64,000 nucleotides of DNA, taken from the NCBI GenBank assembly GCA_013400975.1, contig WBMZ01009027.1:1-64000 (forward strand), written 5' to 3'. The DNA is from Atrichornis clamosus (lineage: Eukaryota; Chordata; Aves; Passeriformes; Menuridae). The notes under the pieces are model-generated. The model was not told where the DNA came from, made no database searches, and saw only the letters and a program-made list of their open reading frames with translations. How positions within the stretch are numbered: the first letter of the stretch is position 1; each line of letters starts with the position of its first letter. This document shows, piece by piece, positions 10,601-25,600 of this stretch. The translations under genes were made by a program, and so were the position numbers.

Positions 10601-13600
10601 AGTCTGGCATTTCTGATTGCAAGGCTTAAATTTCACTTGATTTCAGCAGAAAATGTAAAAATTTTTTCTTGAGAAGCAAGTGTCAAATGAGTCCTGGAAA
10701 CTGTTGCAGAAGTGTCTGACAAAACCAGAGATTTCAATATTTATCACACTTTCTTCCACTTAAAGAGGAAGGTGAGGAGAGGAAGATATAGTTCAATTTC
10801 TTGCAAAACTTGATGTATCTGGGTTTGATCAGCTGTCTTAAAGGCTCTTTTCCTTTGTGAAGGGGATAGTTAGAGTTTTTCTTTTTTTCTTTTTGTCTCC
10901 AGTAATTTTAAGATGGTGAATTGTAGGTATCTCTTAAATTCAAGTTAAGCTCTAAAAACTTCAAGAATATTTTAAGAGTTGAGCAATTAGAGATACGCCA
11001 AAATAACAGAGGCACTATTCTGCATTACAGTAGATAATCATGGTATTTTAAGAGTCACTGAAACCATTGATATTTGTAATTAAATGGTATTTTCTCTACA
11101 TTATAATGACCAGATCTGCATATCCTGTCGATTTTTCTTTAATTGCTCGGTTCCTTTTGGAAACAGCCATAAATGAGTGTAGAGTGCTTAAAGTTTGTTT
11201 GGCTTAGGTAAGCAGGTTTTTCTTCTTCCCGATCTTTTTTAGGCAATTGAAATTAGAATGATTTTTTTTCTGTGCAGCTCTTTACACAGTCACTTTGTAT
11301 TACATAAATGCATCAAGGACTGGCTGAACAGAATTTTTGAGAAAAACAAAATAGGTAAAAGTACTGTAAAAGGAAAAAAAGTCGCATGAATCAGTAATCT
11401 AGAGTCAGTTCTTCATGGGAGGGAGGTGTTCTAAGTCAAGGTAATTTCTTCACACATATTTTTAGAATTAGACAAAGATTTGAGTGGTAGTTTGCTAGAA
11501 GCACATGATTGGGCATTGTGACTTTTATTTACAATCTCAGAGGGACTGGTGAAAGATAAGAAAGATCACACAGGCAGTGACTGAGGAGGATACGGGTTTT
11601 CTAATCTATGCAGTCACTTGTTTTAGGTTGGTTCTCAAGCTAAACACCTTGACTGATGTGCTTGTCACAAAACTGTTCTTCTAACTTCAATTTTGTCCTA
11701 TAATGGGGAATTTCAATTTTGTAAGCTTCTTATGCTCAAGTTTCATCAATCTATAGCTCTTAGGATAGGTAGCATTTTCTACTAACACTGTTGTGTGGAG
11801 CTACTGAGATAATTTTCCAGAACAGCAATGATTGACTAAAATAGAATTCATGAAATAAGATATTATGAATTAGGTTTAGTACCTTATCTTTGTTTCTGGA
11901 ATTCAGCATCATTGCTTTTACGATTCATGCAGGCTTGGGCTTGAAATTGGCTGTGTTGACTTACTGGGCTTAGAAACAGAGCGTGCAACGTGCTTGGGGA
12001 GACTCTTGGTATACAAAATGACAAAAAGTTCAGAGAACTAGTACGGTCACTTGTGTGAAAGTGAACTTTGATTCAAAGGTGTTCTACATCTAGGTTGTTT
12101 CTGCAGATTCTACAGAACATTTGTGGATTGTGCGTTTATAAACATTTAGAGGCACACAGAAATGCACTAAAGCACTACGAGGTCTCACCTGTATTCTTGC
12201 AGTTTCTTCCTGTTTTTCCTCTAAATATGATAAATTCTATGATGCTGGGTTTTTTAAAGTGAGATTTATGCCTTATATAAGTCTTCTGAAGTTCTGTGAT
12301 TGTGACACTTAATGCAGACTCTCCTCTTAAACCCCAAAGGAAGTCATGTTCTGTTCAAAACTGATGTTCTTGGTTCTAGAAGTTGATGTAAATATTTTCT
12401 GTGGTAAAAAGCAGCACACAGCCTACCACAGTAGCTGTTTTTAGGAGCAAAAAAATCACTACCAGCAAGAGTAATCACAAGCTTTATTCTAGTCCACGTT
12501 GTTTCTCAGAATTATTAGGTGTTTTTCACCACCTTTTTGTCTGTGCTTCCTGATTATTATTTTTTCATTTCACTGAGAGAGTTTTGTCAGACACTTGAAA
12601 TACTGCACATGCTTTCTGTGATTATGCAGCACTTACATTCATATCTGATTTTACTTCTTTTTGACACCCCCCCCCTCATTCCTCAGGTGCTGCTGCATCC
12701 CCACTGCTGTTTCTATAGCATCATGACTGGAGAATCCCTGTTCCAAATGATATTCTCATCAGCATAGCAGGAGAGATTATCCTGATGCATTACTCTTGTC
12801 TGATTTCAACGTCAAGGACAACTAAAAGTAAAAAGTTTAGTCCCATTGTCTGCAGAACTCACGCTGAAAAGTTCTGTACTTCAGCAGCAATATGATGCAA
12901 GTGATGAGTTGGAGCAAGAGATGCCAAGTCATTTAATGATGGTGTGCAAACTAGAGTTGATGTCGATGTCTGTCTTGAGAGTACGACTATAATCATGTCA
13001 GGGATGCGAAGTACTATGAGTACAGAACCTTTGTGTCTGATGGCGTAGCACATATTGTAATGTTTAAATGGGGTGTATGATAAAGCTCCTTTTGACTCTG
13101 CATATTGATTCCAGACTCTCTTAGCAAGCAGCACTAGAAACCTAAACCAAATGCATGTCACATCTTCAACACAGAACAGTATTTAATTCTGAAGCACATG
13201 AATGTCATCTACATCTACAACAAAAATGATGAGTCTGGAAAAAAATCCATAATCCTGATATAAAGCTTGTGTGTTCATAGTGCTAGTGGAGAACTTCTGA
13301 ATTTATAAAGAAATTACGGGATTTGAACCAACATGTTCACAAATATTTGCATTGCTGGACTAACTGTAAATTTTTATAACTAGGTTCTAATATTGGTACT
13401 GTATTGCACAACTTCCATCATGCTACTTGCCAGTAGGTAACTGGTAGACTAGTATTCTGTCTGAAGTAGCAGGAGCACAGCAGATATACCCACTCCATGC
13501 GTGACCTCCATGTGCGTGGGCTCTGAGATCTGGGTTCTCTTTCAGACTTTGTCACTGGCCTGTCACAGCAGTTTGTGGCTCTGCTGTGCAGAAGGAGCTT

Positions 13601-16600
13601 CCTCGGGCCTCTTCAACAGTGTATGCAGCATCTACCATGGGCTTCCTGGGCACAAAAGCCTGATGCTGTGAATAGTGTGAACTTCCAGCCGTGTCTGTAA
13701 CGTAAATAATATCAAGGGTATGCTCTTGCAGTGTTTATTCACTAAAGTGTTACCAGTGAGACACCTGACTAGACAGTCCACATTCAGGCTTTTGTTGGAT
13801 TCTTTAGAAGTTACTGGAAGTTACTAGAAGTTAGTCTTTTGAAATGGTACTTTCTCTCTGAAGTGCATCAGGGCGATAGAGCTGGTTTAGAAATGCTTCA
13901 CGGTATTTGAAGTGGTGGGAGGAGGGCAGGTTATGAAATTAATAGGATCTCTGAAAATACAGTAAAGATGTAAAACTCCCAGTATGGGCAGACATCATCT
14001 AAGTATACTCCCCACTGGAAAAAATGCTGAATCAAGCTAGATGAATACTTTTTGAGTAATGCAGAAGAAAGCTTGTGACTGATTTTTCTGCAGTTTGCAT
14101 TTCTGTTGCTCTGAACAGGATGTGTCATAAAGAAATGACTCTTGAATTTGCCACAGTCATGATAATAATTTGGCTTCTCTTTTTAGCATCTTTCTAAAGT
14201 AAAGAAGCATAGCACAAAAAGCTGTAAGTGTAGCGACTACAGACTGAAACAAGTTGTATTAAAGCCTAAAGATTGAAGTGAGAAGTAGAAAAGGCCTTAA
14301 ATACATCATTTAGCACCACTGTCCTCAGTAAATTTCACCTTTTGTTATGTCTTCAATAAAATTAAGTTGAGCAAGTGAAAGTTTCAGTTCTGTGGCAGAT
14401 TGTTTTCTTTTTTCTTGGTATAGAAAAACTGAATTTTGAGTGTATTCTGTGGTGCTTATAATTTAAAACTGGTTCCTCTTTTTCCTCAGTGCCTTTGAAA
14501 CAGTCTCTATTTAGAATTGCTGTATTTGCATGTATAGGTAACCTGCAAGTTTATTTGTATGTTAAACCCAAAGGAACTAAAAAACCTTAGTGGCTTTACA
14601 ATGACAGGGATTTTGCAAGTTTGTCATTAATAAAATGGAAGTTATTGCTGGGATTCACATCCTTCATTGGGGGTTCCCTGCTTTAGATTGTTGCCAAACA
14701 TTCCCTGTCCGCAGTAGTCTCCTACTGCTCCTTCCGTATGGTTTCTCTGGGGGTTTATACTCAGCAATACAGGCACACTCAGAAGTACAGCATTTGTTAG
14801 AATGAGATAAACATCTGTAGCAGTCAACAAAGTCACCTTGTACAGTAGAGTGAGTGTGTGTGACAGATGACAGAAGAATCTGTTTTGACAATTGGGGAAT
14901 TTTCTGGTAATCACTGATGGGTAGATTTCTGTAAGAAGTTTGTAATTGTATTCCAAGATAACATGAACCTCAGGCTGAGCTTGACACAAGCACAGGCTGC
15001 TTTTTTAGTTTATATTACTTTTTTCCTCTGCGACCAAATGTATGCCTTGAGTGATGCAGATATAATATTTCAGTTATGTAGAGCTGCTGATCAACTATTA
15101 ACAACAGCATACCAGAGTTGAATTCTCTTCTAAATCATGTCTGCCTTTACTCATAAATGTTGGAAGAGTTTAGATGCAAAATGGGGCTTAAAGATTTCCC
15201 ACAGTCTGAATCATTTGAAGCCAGTGGGAATCAGTGCTCCTTCAAATCCCATGAGAAACGTATGTTTAGATTTAAGAGCTAGACACTGGTCTAAGAGTTT
15301 GGCTCTGCATTTCTCCCTTACTGTAATAAAGTAAATGAGTTGCTCTGGGACTTGCTTGCTGATTGTGTCAGTGAGTGTCTCTTGCAGAGAGTGCACTCTG
15401 GGTGAGTAAGCAGCTGGTGCTTTCGGTGGTGAATACAGTTTTTCAGTGATGTCTCCACAGAAGAGTTACCTGCAGTTCTTGCAGAGTGTATCTGGTTTTC
15501 TTCCCCTTCACACAATACCTGTCTGATACAGATTTAATGCTGCTTTCAGTACAGTCCTTCTGACTTATAAACTGAGACCTGCAGTCTGTAAAGTGTGAAG
15601 ATGCAGCTTAAATATTTATTGAAAAACCTCCAGCACCTCCCGTGGACTTCCAGCAGAAGTCTGTTCTGCAGTGTCCATGAGTGCCCAAGTCACTCACCTA
15701 ATTGTAGCACAGGAAGCCCTGGATGGGAATGAGGAAGACACAGTTATGTACCAAAAATAAAGGAACACTTGTACCACTGTAAGAATTCATTTATGGTTCT
15801 GAAGTGGGGCCCCTCCTGCCTGGGATAAATTTATCAGTTAGCTTGTCACAGTAGCAAAGTGCTTGGTTTAACTCCACCATAGGGGCACACCCATAAGATT
15901 AAATACTCCTATTTCCACTGCTTCATCTTCAAGATGATTTTTACAGCTACAGACACCTTCTAAAGCGTGATAGTACTGGCTTTTCTTTATAGAAGAATGT
16001 CTCTTTATAGAAGAGGGGAAACATGCTAGATGTATGCCATAATTTTCTGTTTTGTTGGTTTATTACTACCTTTCAATGCAATATCCCAGATAAGGTTTCT
16101 TGACTTCCGTCCAGGAACCTTATAGCTGATTTGAGTGAAAATGGATAGACTTTAACCTAAATGTATGTGTGCTGACTACTGGTTATGCTTTCAATAATGT
16201 GGCACAATATTGAAAGCCAGATTTTTGGTTGTGTGCTGCATCCTGTCTTCGCTTGCTCCTTGCAGCTCTTGCCATCAATGGAAGTGACATGTGGCATTTG
16301 TGGAAAAGGGCAAAAGCCATTTGCCTACTGAAAGTAACCTTGCCTTCCAGATCACAGTTGGAAATGAGACATTTTTGCCAGGCAGTTGGTGTGAAGAACA
16401 GAGAATCCTTCCAAATCTCCTTGGGAGCGGAATTTTGTCAGTTCTGAACATCCTCATCATTCCTGGGTCAAGTACCATTGCAAAAGGTTCAGTGACACTG
16501 TCCTGATCACTTTCACTAGAAAAGAAGTGATTGTTACCTGTGTAAATAAACTCAAGTCCTTTATGTTTTCTGTTTCTCTGAGGTCAGTTTCAATTTTTGT

Positions 16601-19600
16601 TTTCTGCAAAGCTGACCTTCACTGTTACTTCAAATATACTTCTTATGATACTTGGAGTCCTTTAATATGTAATCTCTTACAAGGGTTTTCAGGGACCTTG
16701 CAAATCATGCAAGTTGCTGTGCAGAAACTATTATTTTCTTTTGCTTATGATGGTGAAACTTATTTCAGGAGGTAAACTTCCATGATTAACTCATTCAATA
16801 TTTGTATATTATTTACATTTCCAGACTGTGAAGACTCCACTTTCCACAACTATTTTTTATGATTGCATGCTAATTAGAAGAGGAACAGAACTTCTTAAAG
16901 ATTTTTTTTTTATTTTGAGACTGTAGCTCAAACCCCTGGTTGTTCTAGTTTCTATTTATTTGTGCTGGAGTGTTTTATTCCTTGTATGTCTTTCAGGGGT
17001 TTTATTATTTTGGAAATTTTTCTAATTTATTAACCAGGAGTAACAGCTCTGTGTACAGTGAGTGTTGCACATAGGAAGCATGGCAGAGATTTTAGGGCAA
17101 GTCAGAAAAAAAGTATTCCTTCCAAAATATCCTGTACAGTTACATAATTGCGGTACAAAGCAGGTTTGTTTCTTTTTTTTGAAAGGGTGCCTGTAGATGG
17201 GGGAAGGAGCATGTTCCTTAGTGCTGTTGTTTTAAAGGGAGGAAAGGAAAAGCACTACCTTTCCGTGAGAGCAGCCTGATGAGACCAATGCTGTTATCTC
17301 CTAGGAAGTGCTGGGATCTTGCAGCAGTGGTGAAGTCTGAACTTCTCATAGCTATGCTGAGTCCAGCTCTGCCCCTGGAGAGAAAGTACTTGGTTAACCT
17401 CTCAGCATGAGGAAGGAAGCCCTTTGGCCTGCACTGGAGTTGGGGGCTGGTATGCTTCATTCTGGACAAGTCTTTTAGGCTCAAGCCTGTATGGGCAGCA
17501 CTGTCCAGAGCTGAGACTGTGTGATCCAGCCCAGCCCAGCCGTGCTAACAGCTTTTTGCTGGGCCAGTCTCGGGGTGCACGGCAGAATGCTCTGTTTGCA
17601 GACGAGAAGTGTCTCAGGCTGGATTTAGCAGCTACTCAAAGAGCTTGTATTGAAGATTTACTCAAATATACTTATTTCGTTGAGGCTTAATAACTCCAGA
17701 AGTTTGTGGAGGTCATTAAGTGTGAAGTGGATTTAGCATGGTTTAAATACCTCAACACACTCCGGTTTCACAATTCCAAGGTAAATGGAGAAAGTCTTAA
17801 AAGTCTGTGTTCTAAAAGCATCCCACAAAAGAAGCAAGAAAATGAGGACTCTTGCCAGTAATTCTGTTACCAGAAACCACGATCTCCCTTTTCCAGCTGA
17901 TGCAAGAAGGCCAAAATGCAATAAAAGCACTGGGAAAATGGACCTAACTAAAGCAAGAGCTTCTGCAGCAAGCCCTGCCAAATGGGTGTGAACTGGAAAA
18001 TTTTCAGTCCATTTTGTTGCTTAGCTGCTTGCATTTTGATCGATTTTCTGCAGCGTCCCAGAAATGTTTCTCCTTTGAATGATCAGTGTGTTGACAACTT
18101 GATAGTTGTCTCTGTATCCTCTCTGTTCAAGTACTTTAATAGTAGCTTCAGTTGAAAAAATTCCTGGTAGGCAGACTTACCAAGCCTTAGTGGATTTCTG
18201 TTTAGTTGTGGCTGGTTACAAACTGGCAGACACCTGTCTTCAAGATTTAATTTAATTAGTAAGAAATTATTTATTCCTTATCCATTATGAATTGAAGATA
18301 CGGAGTCACAGTCTGAGAGCTGGGGTTGTTCAGCATGAAGGAAAGAGGACTTCAGGGAGACCCCATTGTGGACTTCCAGTGCCTTACGGGGGCTTATAGA
18401 AAGGAGGGAGAGGGACTTTTTATATGGGCAGATAGTGACAGGAAAAGGGGGAATGGTTTTAAACAGAATAGTTAAAACTGATTTTTCAAACTGAAAGAGG
18501 GGAGGTTTAGATTAGGTGTTAGGAAGAAATTCTTTATTCAGCAAGCGTTGAAGCACTGGAACAGATTTCCTAAAGGATGTGGATGGAAGTGTTCAAGGCC
18601 AGGCTAAAGGGCCCTGAGCAACCTGATCTAGTGAGTGGCATCCCTACCCGTGGCAGCAGCGTTGAAAAGAAATGATCTTTGTCCCTTCCAACCCAGCCAT
18701 TTTATGATTTTGTGATTTAGAGCTGCTGCCATAGTGTCCTGTAATGTCAAGTACTCTTGCTGTAGAACTGCCTCAGACACCTAACACTGAAAGGTGTAGT
18801 TGGCTTGGCATATTTTCAAATAATCCTTAATGCCAATAAATAAATACTAGTAAGGTGACAGTTACTGCAATATGCATATCAATATCAGAAGAGAGAATTT
18901 TCCTCCTGCTAAGAGTATATTGCTGCCTCACTCTAGCTGCAGTGCTGAGTAGGGTAAGAAGATAATAAAATTCATTTTTCTGTGCACTTACTCTCATTAA
19001 GTAGGTCTGCTGGAAGAGTTGAGTGTATTGTATCCTTTGAGATGCAGTCCCACTGCAGCTTAAGTGGATGAGAAACTGGACTAACATGTTTCTCCCTGGT
19101 GCTGCTTCCAGTGTTCAGAGAATTACGTGATGAGGTAGGTCAGGGAGCTGACCTGATTGCTGACTCACTCCTGTATTTCCTTCTGGTTAGCATTCTGCTG
19201 AGCACACATTCCAGAGGACAGACCAAAAGCAGAACTGTAGCAACCTGTGTTGAGATTGCCTAAAGGTGTGGTTTCATGTTATTCTTGATCCTGTCTCCTT
19301 GTGGGTTGCCTCATATCCTTTCCTCTTTCTGGTCAGGTTGGCTAAGGAGTGGATTTCATGTTGGCTGTACCAGCTGTTTGTGCTCTCAGCCTGATGTTTT
19401 TCAGATACTTTCAGTTTACAGGAAGGTTTGAAAACACTATTTGAGTTTTGCTCTGTATTGGAACTTGAGGACTTATCATCTGAAAGTTCAAAGATTCTGC
19501 CACCTGAATTGAAATTTGTGACTACATCTTTGCTAGCAAATGAGAGCATTTGTGGTGTGGTGTCCCACTCTTAAGAGGAAGGGAGCACTCAAGATTCATA

Positions 19601-22600
19601 GATGCTCATGGTCAAAAGGATTGACTAAAGTCAGAGGGTCTGCAAAAGCTTACGAAGTTTTATTAGATTATACACTTGGCCTGAAAATTGGTATGTTAGT
19701 CCATTGTCTCCTAGTAGAAGCACACAGTACTGGATTTTGGATAAAAGAGTAGAGTAAAAAGGAAGAGGGAAAGAAGGGAACAGAGATCACTAGTCCTGCT
19801 CCAGTGTTGATCCAGCTGATGGTGTGGCCAGGGCCCTCGGGTGCACACGCACCTGGACTTTGTGAGGTTACCTTTTTATAGATAAGTTTTCCCTGCCCTG
19901 GAGATAAGTTTCCCACTTTCTATGCAGATTAGTTACCATGCATAGTCCATTCTCCTACACCTTTCTGGATAGGGGTCAGAGGGCTTTGGGGGTCTTTGGT
20001 GGTCTTGATCTCCTCCTGTAATCCATGCCTGCTTCTTGACCTCATTCCTGCTCCTGCACTGTTGTGCTTATCTCCAGGAGCCAGAACAAGGATGTTTGTC
20101 CCAGAAAAGTGCTGCCCTACCTCTATATGGCCCCCTTCTCCAGCCACATCCTGTTCTTTCTCACAACAATCCTTGTTTGGCTCCACAGTTATCCAGCTAT
20201 TGGTGTTTGGAGACATACACATTAGTGCCCTTATCTTGCAGGCTTCTCCACATGGGTACCAGAGTTCAGTGGCCTATGCTGTTAAGGTGTTACCACTTCT
20301 GGCATGCTTCTGGTCTGTGCCAATGAGCACAGCCTCAATAGCATTCCCAGTGGCCAGTCTGAAGGGAGCAACCCGAGTCTAGGAGAATTTAAGACTGGTG
20401 TAAACCATTCCAGGCCACTTGGTCCTCATGCAGAAGTGGGACCTGGGGCATGTTTAATCAGTCAGCACTGGCAACTGATTTCCTAGTTTAGGTGTAACAA
20501 GTGTGCTGCTTTGAAGCTTTTGTTCACAGCTGAGGAAGTGCAGAGTTGCAGTTCCATATCTATTTAGGAAGATGGGTTAAAGATACTGCATTTGTGAATG
20601 CACAATTCCAGCAGCTATCATAACTTCCAAAATCACAGTCTTTCTTGAAACTCTTAGAATGAATGAAGGGCAGTGGGTAGCTATTGCAAGTCTCAGGCCT
20701 CAGTAGTCATTCAACAAGTATAATGCTAATATGTGCTGTCTTGAAAAATAATCTTTAACATTCACCATATAGAACTAGATTGCAAGTACAGCACTGGAGC
20801 ATCTTTTCTAGCATGGATCATCAGTTTCTTTGTATCTGCATGAAATGTACAAAATGTCATGACTGAATATGATGTAAAAAGTTTATTTTCCATTTTAATA
20901 CATTTGAATTTCAGTCAAACTCTAATGCATAACTCAGAGCACATCTCAGTTCCTTTTCTTGATAAAAGAGATAATATTTTTCAGTTATTAGTTTCTGCTT
21001 GATTGTAACTGCACTACAGTTATACTGAAGAGCCTTCAGTGTGGAAAATGAGGAAGGTGGACTGCAAAAGAAACAAACAAAATTTCAGAAGCTTAATTTG
21101 GACTTATGCTATTGTAAGTGACTTGGTCAACACTGGCAAAATAGTTTCCTAGTGTTTGTGGTTTAATTTGATGGCCTTTATATCCAAGTATTTTTGGATA
21201 AATCTCTGAAAAAGTGGTTACTCTGCTAAAAATGGATGTCTGAGTAGGTGGTGGCTGTTGTAACTTTTCTCCCTGAGTGTCTCAAATGTTTCTTAATCCT
21301 AAATGTTTCTTTTTCTCCTTTATAGAAGATGACGAGCCTGAAGAGTGAGAATTTAAGTGTTAATATGTTACAAATGCAAACTGAACTAGGTTTCCTACCA
21401 GCTGTGTGGGTAATTTAAGTTGTGTAAAGCTGAATATCTATTTCCACGGCAATTATTCAGATTTACATCTGTGTAGTTTTTCTATTCACATCAATAATTG
21501 CTGTAGGAAAAAAGAATTCTGTTTTTAGCATAAATGACTGTTATCTTTACCATTTCATCACTGCAGGCTGAATGGAGCTTGAAGCCTATGTTGTATCTTG
21601 CAGTGAGACCATGTATACTGAATTATTTTAATTAATTGGTACTAGACAACTTGGAATACTAGCTGAATTCTAGAAGCTACTTGGAATTAAAAGATTTTTG
21701 CGTATACAAAGAATACAGAAGGAATAGGAATATAAGATTAAGTAAATCACCTGTTACATATGCAAAGGGTAATTCCTACCACTTTGACTCTACTAACCTA
21801 TGCCAGTCATCAAACTTTCTCTTGCCCCACTGATTTAGGCAGTTGGAATTGATGAAATCATAAGGTTCTTCTAGCATAATTTTCTTGGTTCAGTTGTGGG
21901 CTAGCTAGTGTGAGGTTTTACTCTCTGCTGTGATTTATGAAATCTAGGAAATTGATTCATTTGTAGACTATTTTCTCCAGTAAAATGTTTGACCGTGTTT
22001 CTCTTTTGTAGTCCTTGTTCTTAATAAAAAATATGGTGCTGTGCAAGACACTTAAAACCTCATTTGTAATACTAGTTCTGCTTCAAAAGTGCTACTGGAA
22101 CAATATATTTTTTTCATTCTATAAATGGAGTTCAGTACTGTCCTAGCTTGGTGAATATTCATATACAAATAGTTCAGAATCAAATTCAACATTTACAGTG
22201 CTCCAGGTGTTTTGTCTTGAAGTTGCTTCTGCCAGCTATGATACTGGCCATTTTCCTTTGTGGATAATGTGCTTACTTACGGATTTCATCTGCAGATTCT
22301 AAAGCACTTCATAGAGGGAGCAGATAGCAATCTCATCATTTTAAGGAGAGTGAAACCAGAAGGATAGAGTGTGACTTGCCTGAGTCTTGGCAGTAGACTG
22401 TAGCTAAAGGTGAGGAGAGAACTCAGGCTTCCTGAGTGTGTGAGCTGCTGGCTAGAAGATGTGCTGCTATTGTGATCACTGGTGATTTAGATATGACTCA
22501 TTTCTGTTAAGAAGACAAGAACATCCATGATAGTTAGCATCAAATCTGAACTTTAAAACACTCTTACACAGTGGTTGGATATTAAATTGTACTGCAGAAA

Positions 22601-25600
22601 TTTTAAATCAATGCTGTAGCTGTATAAAAATAAGTTTTAGTACTGGAATCATATCCAGAGATGGGTTGCCTTTGGAAGTAAAGTGTGAGCATCTTATATT
22701 TATACAGAGAGTGACAAGCAACAATAAGTCAAGGTTGTTCTTTTTGCTGCAAAACTGAATCTAATGAGAATGGAATCATAGCTATCAAAGGCCACCTGGA
22801 GTTACCATTGACAAAGCCAAACGCAGACCTGCTTATCAGACCTGTTTAATCTCGTTTTACAACAATTAGCAGCAGTCATGTCAAGCGTTAAGAATTTTAC
22901 TCAGATGAGTCATATCCTTTTTCTGCTGTGGGATGCAATAGTGCAGTTAGTTGTGATGCTGGGGAGTCTGTACTGCTTTAGTGGCAGACGGTGTGGTGGT
23001 GTGAGCAATAGTATTTTCTGTATTAATTTGCAAATTAATAGTTGCTTCTCAGGAATTTTGAGTGTGATATTCCAGTAACTTAAATACCAAGTAACTGCTT
23101 ATGTGCACACGTGGTTATTTTGGTAGAAAACTAATGTATGAGGTTTTGTGCTCCTTAATAAGAATAATTTGTGTATCACCTCTTCTCCATGTCACTGATA
23201 CTTTCACTGTTACTCTGACAGTCTTGAAGGCTCTGTGATCTGTGCTCCAGTGAGCTGAAGCAGAGTCATATCTCAAATTGTGAGATTAATTTCAAGCTTG
23301 GTCTATGTAAAAGGGAGATGAGCTTAAGTTAAATAAAGCAGTCTGGATGAATCTGTGTCTCTCTGAACTTTTATCCTAGACTTTTGTGATTACTGTGGAG
23401 AACTGGTGAGAGATGAAGTTTACAAAAGGACAGTCATTCTGGCCTTGCTCCTAGTTGGCAACAGTACTGGCAGTGTAATCAAACTTGTGTGTCTGCAACT
23501 GTATACAAGGCTGCAACTTCGCTTCTTTCTGCCACAGATAAACTCTCATCCTTGCTACCTTCTAACAGGGCCCTTTAAATTTTTAGAAGTGTTTGAAGCT
23601 TTGCTGTCCCTCCTCTAGAGTAAATTTCAAAGCAGGACACTGATTCCAGCTAAATGTCTTGTGAATTGTTGTGATAGAAGAAAATTACAGTGCCATGTGC
23701 CGTGTCAGTGACACATGTCTGGGTCTGATGGGGAGTTGTTTTAAATTTCTGAATACTCCAAACTATAGTCTCGTATTCAAATTTAAGAATTTATTTTCTG
23801 TGTGAAGTAGATACTTTCTTTGCAGTGTTTTTGGTGGAGCCCAGGAGATCTTTCAAATTAAGTTTAATCAGGTGTGTGTTGTTTACTCTGCACTTCACCC
23901 GTGTTGACTGAAGTAAATTGATTTGCGTGATTGAATGCTGCATGTGTTTTTTTCCTGCTAAATTGCAAAGAGTGCTGCGTGCAAACATTGTCGTTGTGGC
24001 TTACAGGTCACTAAGGTCTGACCAAGCCCTGTGAAGATTGTCCTACCTGCTTTCAAATCATGTTTGGCTTGTGAAGCCTTAGTAGTAGTGTTAAGTGGAA
24101 AAAGCAGCTCAACTCTAATTCTGCAGCTTGCTTTTATTGATGAAAGAAAGTGGTGGTGGTTTCTTTTTTTGTTTTGTTTTTGTTTCTTTTTTTTTTTTAC
24201 AGGGAGAGCTGGAAATGGATACATTATATGAGATATGGGAGCAGGTACTGGTATGTCTTTCTGTTTTTTCAGGGATTTCTTTGAAATAGGACATAGTGGA
24301 CTTCGTAAGATGCAGATGAATATGAAAAGTATACATAATCCTTGGATGTAAACAACAAATATTTAGGACGTTGCACATCAACAGTAAATAATAACAAATT
24401 AATGTGCTCGCAATGATAAATTTATTGCCATGCCCATAGGGAAAGAACATGCTTTGCTACCTGGAAATCTGTGAGCAATGAAACAATTGATAAGCCAGGG
24501 TTTATATGGGTTCATTTTGGGAAATACTGGTCAGTGCAGTCATTAGACTGATTTTAAAAGCCAATAAATAGACAGAGACAGAAAATGACTAAATGCTGCA
24601 GGGTATGCTTATTTTCTAATCTGTTAGGATGTCTAACAGAGGTTAGAGCTATTGTGAATAAATTTATGAAACCTCACTGGAGTATTAAATAAACAGACTT
24701 GTCAGGAGTCACAAGGAAAGAAAGAAAGGCAGGCAAAACTACAAGAGTCATTTGCTGTGTAAATCTGTGATGTGTCATATCTTTATTATTTCATGCATCT
24801 CTGCTCATCAGATTTGAAAAATTGAATTTCTATCTTGGTGGAAGACACAGACAAGGGAAAAAGGGATAATCAGAATAATTCATAGAATTGTTTCTGTGAC
24901 TGACGAGATTGACTAGATGTGGTCTTTTCAGAAGAAAAACAAAGGGAAAGATAGCATAATTTAAAATCAGGAATGGAAAGGAAAGATTTATTAAGGAGTA
25001 ATAACTAATTTTTAATTTTTCACTTTCTACCTCTTACCTGTAAACAGCTTTAGAAGAAGCTAAAAGAAGCACTCTCCCATACAAGGACATAGTTAAATAG
25101 TCTTCAGAAGGACTAAAATTCGTAAGGGATGGGTTTGCAAAGACCTGTTATGTATAGTGAACACAGGAAATGGCTTGGAAACTTTTCAAGCTGTTGAATT
25201 TCCAGATGTAACATGGGATGTACCATGTGCCTCTGCACTTGCTCTTTCTTTTCTTTTCCTTAATAACTGCTGTTGACATGGTAGAGAGAAGATACTGGAC
25301 TAGAGAGACTTTGTGATTTTACTTAATGCTGGTACTCTTAAGACAGAACTAACACAGTTCATTGATGGATGATATGAATTTTTTAATTACTTTGCTAGAA
25401 TTTTAATTTACTAATTAGTAATTAATTTACTAAAATTTTCAGTGTTTTCCAGAAGTAGATGCAAATGATCACTATAAACAAGGCTGATCTATTTCATTCC
25501 AGGTTTGGCCATTATTCAATGGCAAGAAAGTTCTGGATACTTTGTCCAGGGACAGTTTTCTACTAGTGGAAAGGGGGTTGAATGTTTTAAATAGTTCTTA

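Noticed and set aside
13520..13590. Possible second MIR-like piece (GATCTGGGTTCTCTTTCAGA)
   Set aside because: Only one block resembles MIR and the expected following blocks are missing.
21310..21350. Exon-like TTTATAG|AAGATGACGAG followed by GTGAG
   Set aside because: The implied exon is about 19 nt, is absent from known ASK1, and soon meets a stop; probably chance.
24640..24660. 7-bp inverted repeat CTGTTAG/CTAACAG with 5-nt loop
   Set aside because: Too short and isolated to support an RNA structure; such hairpins are frequent by chance.
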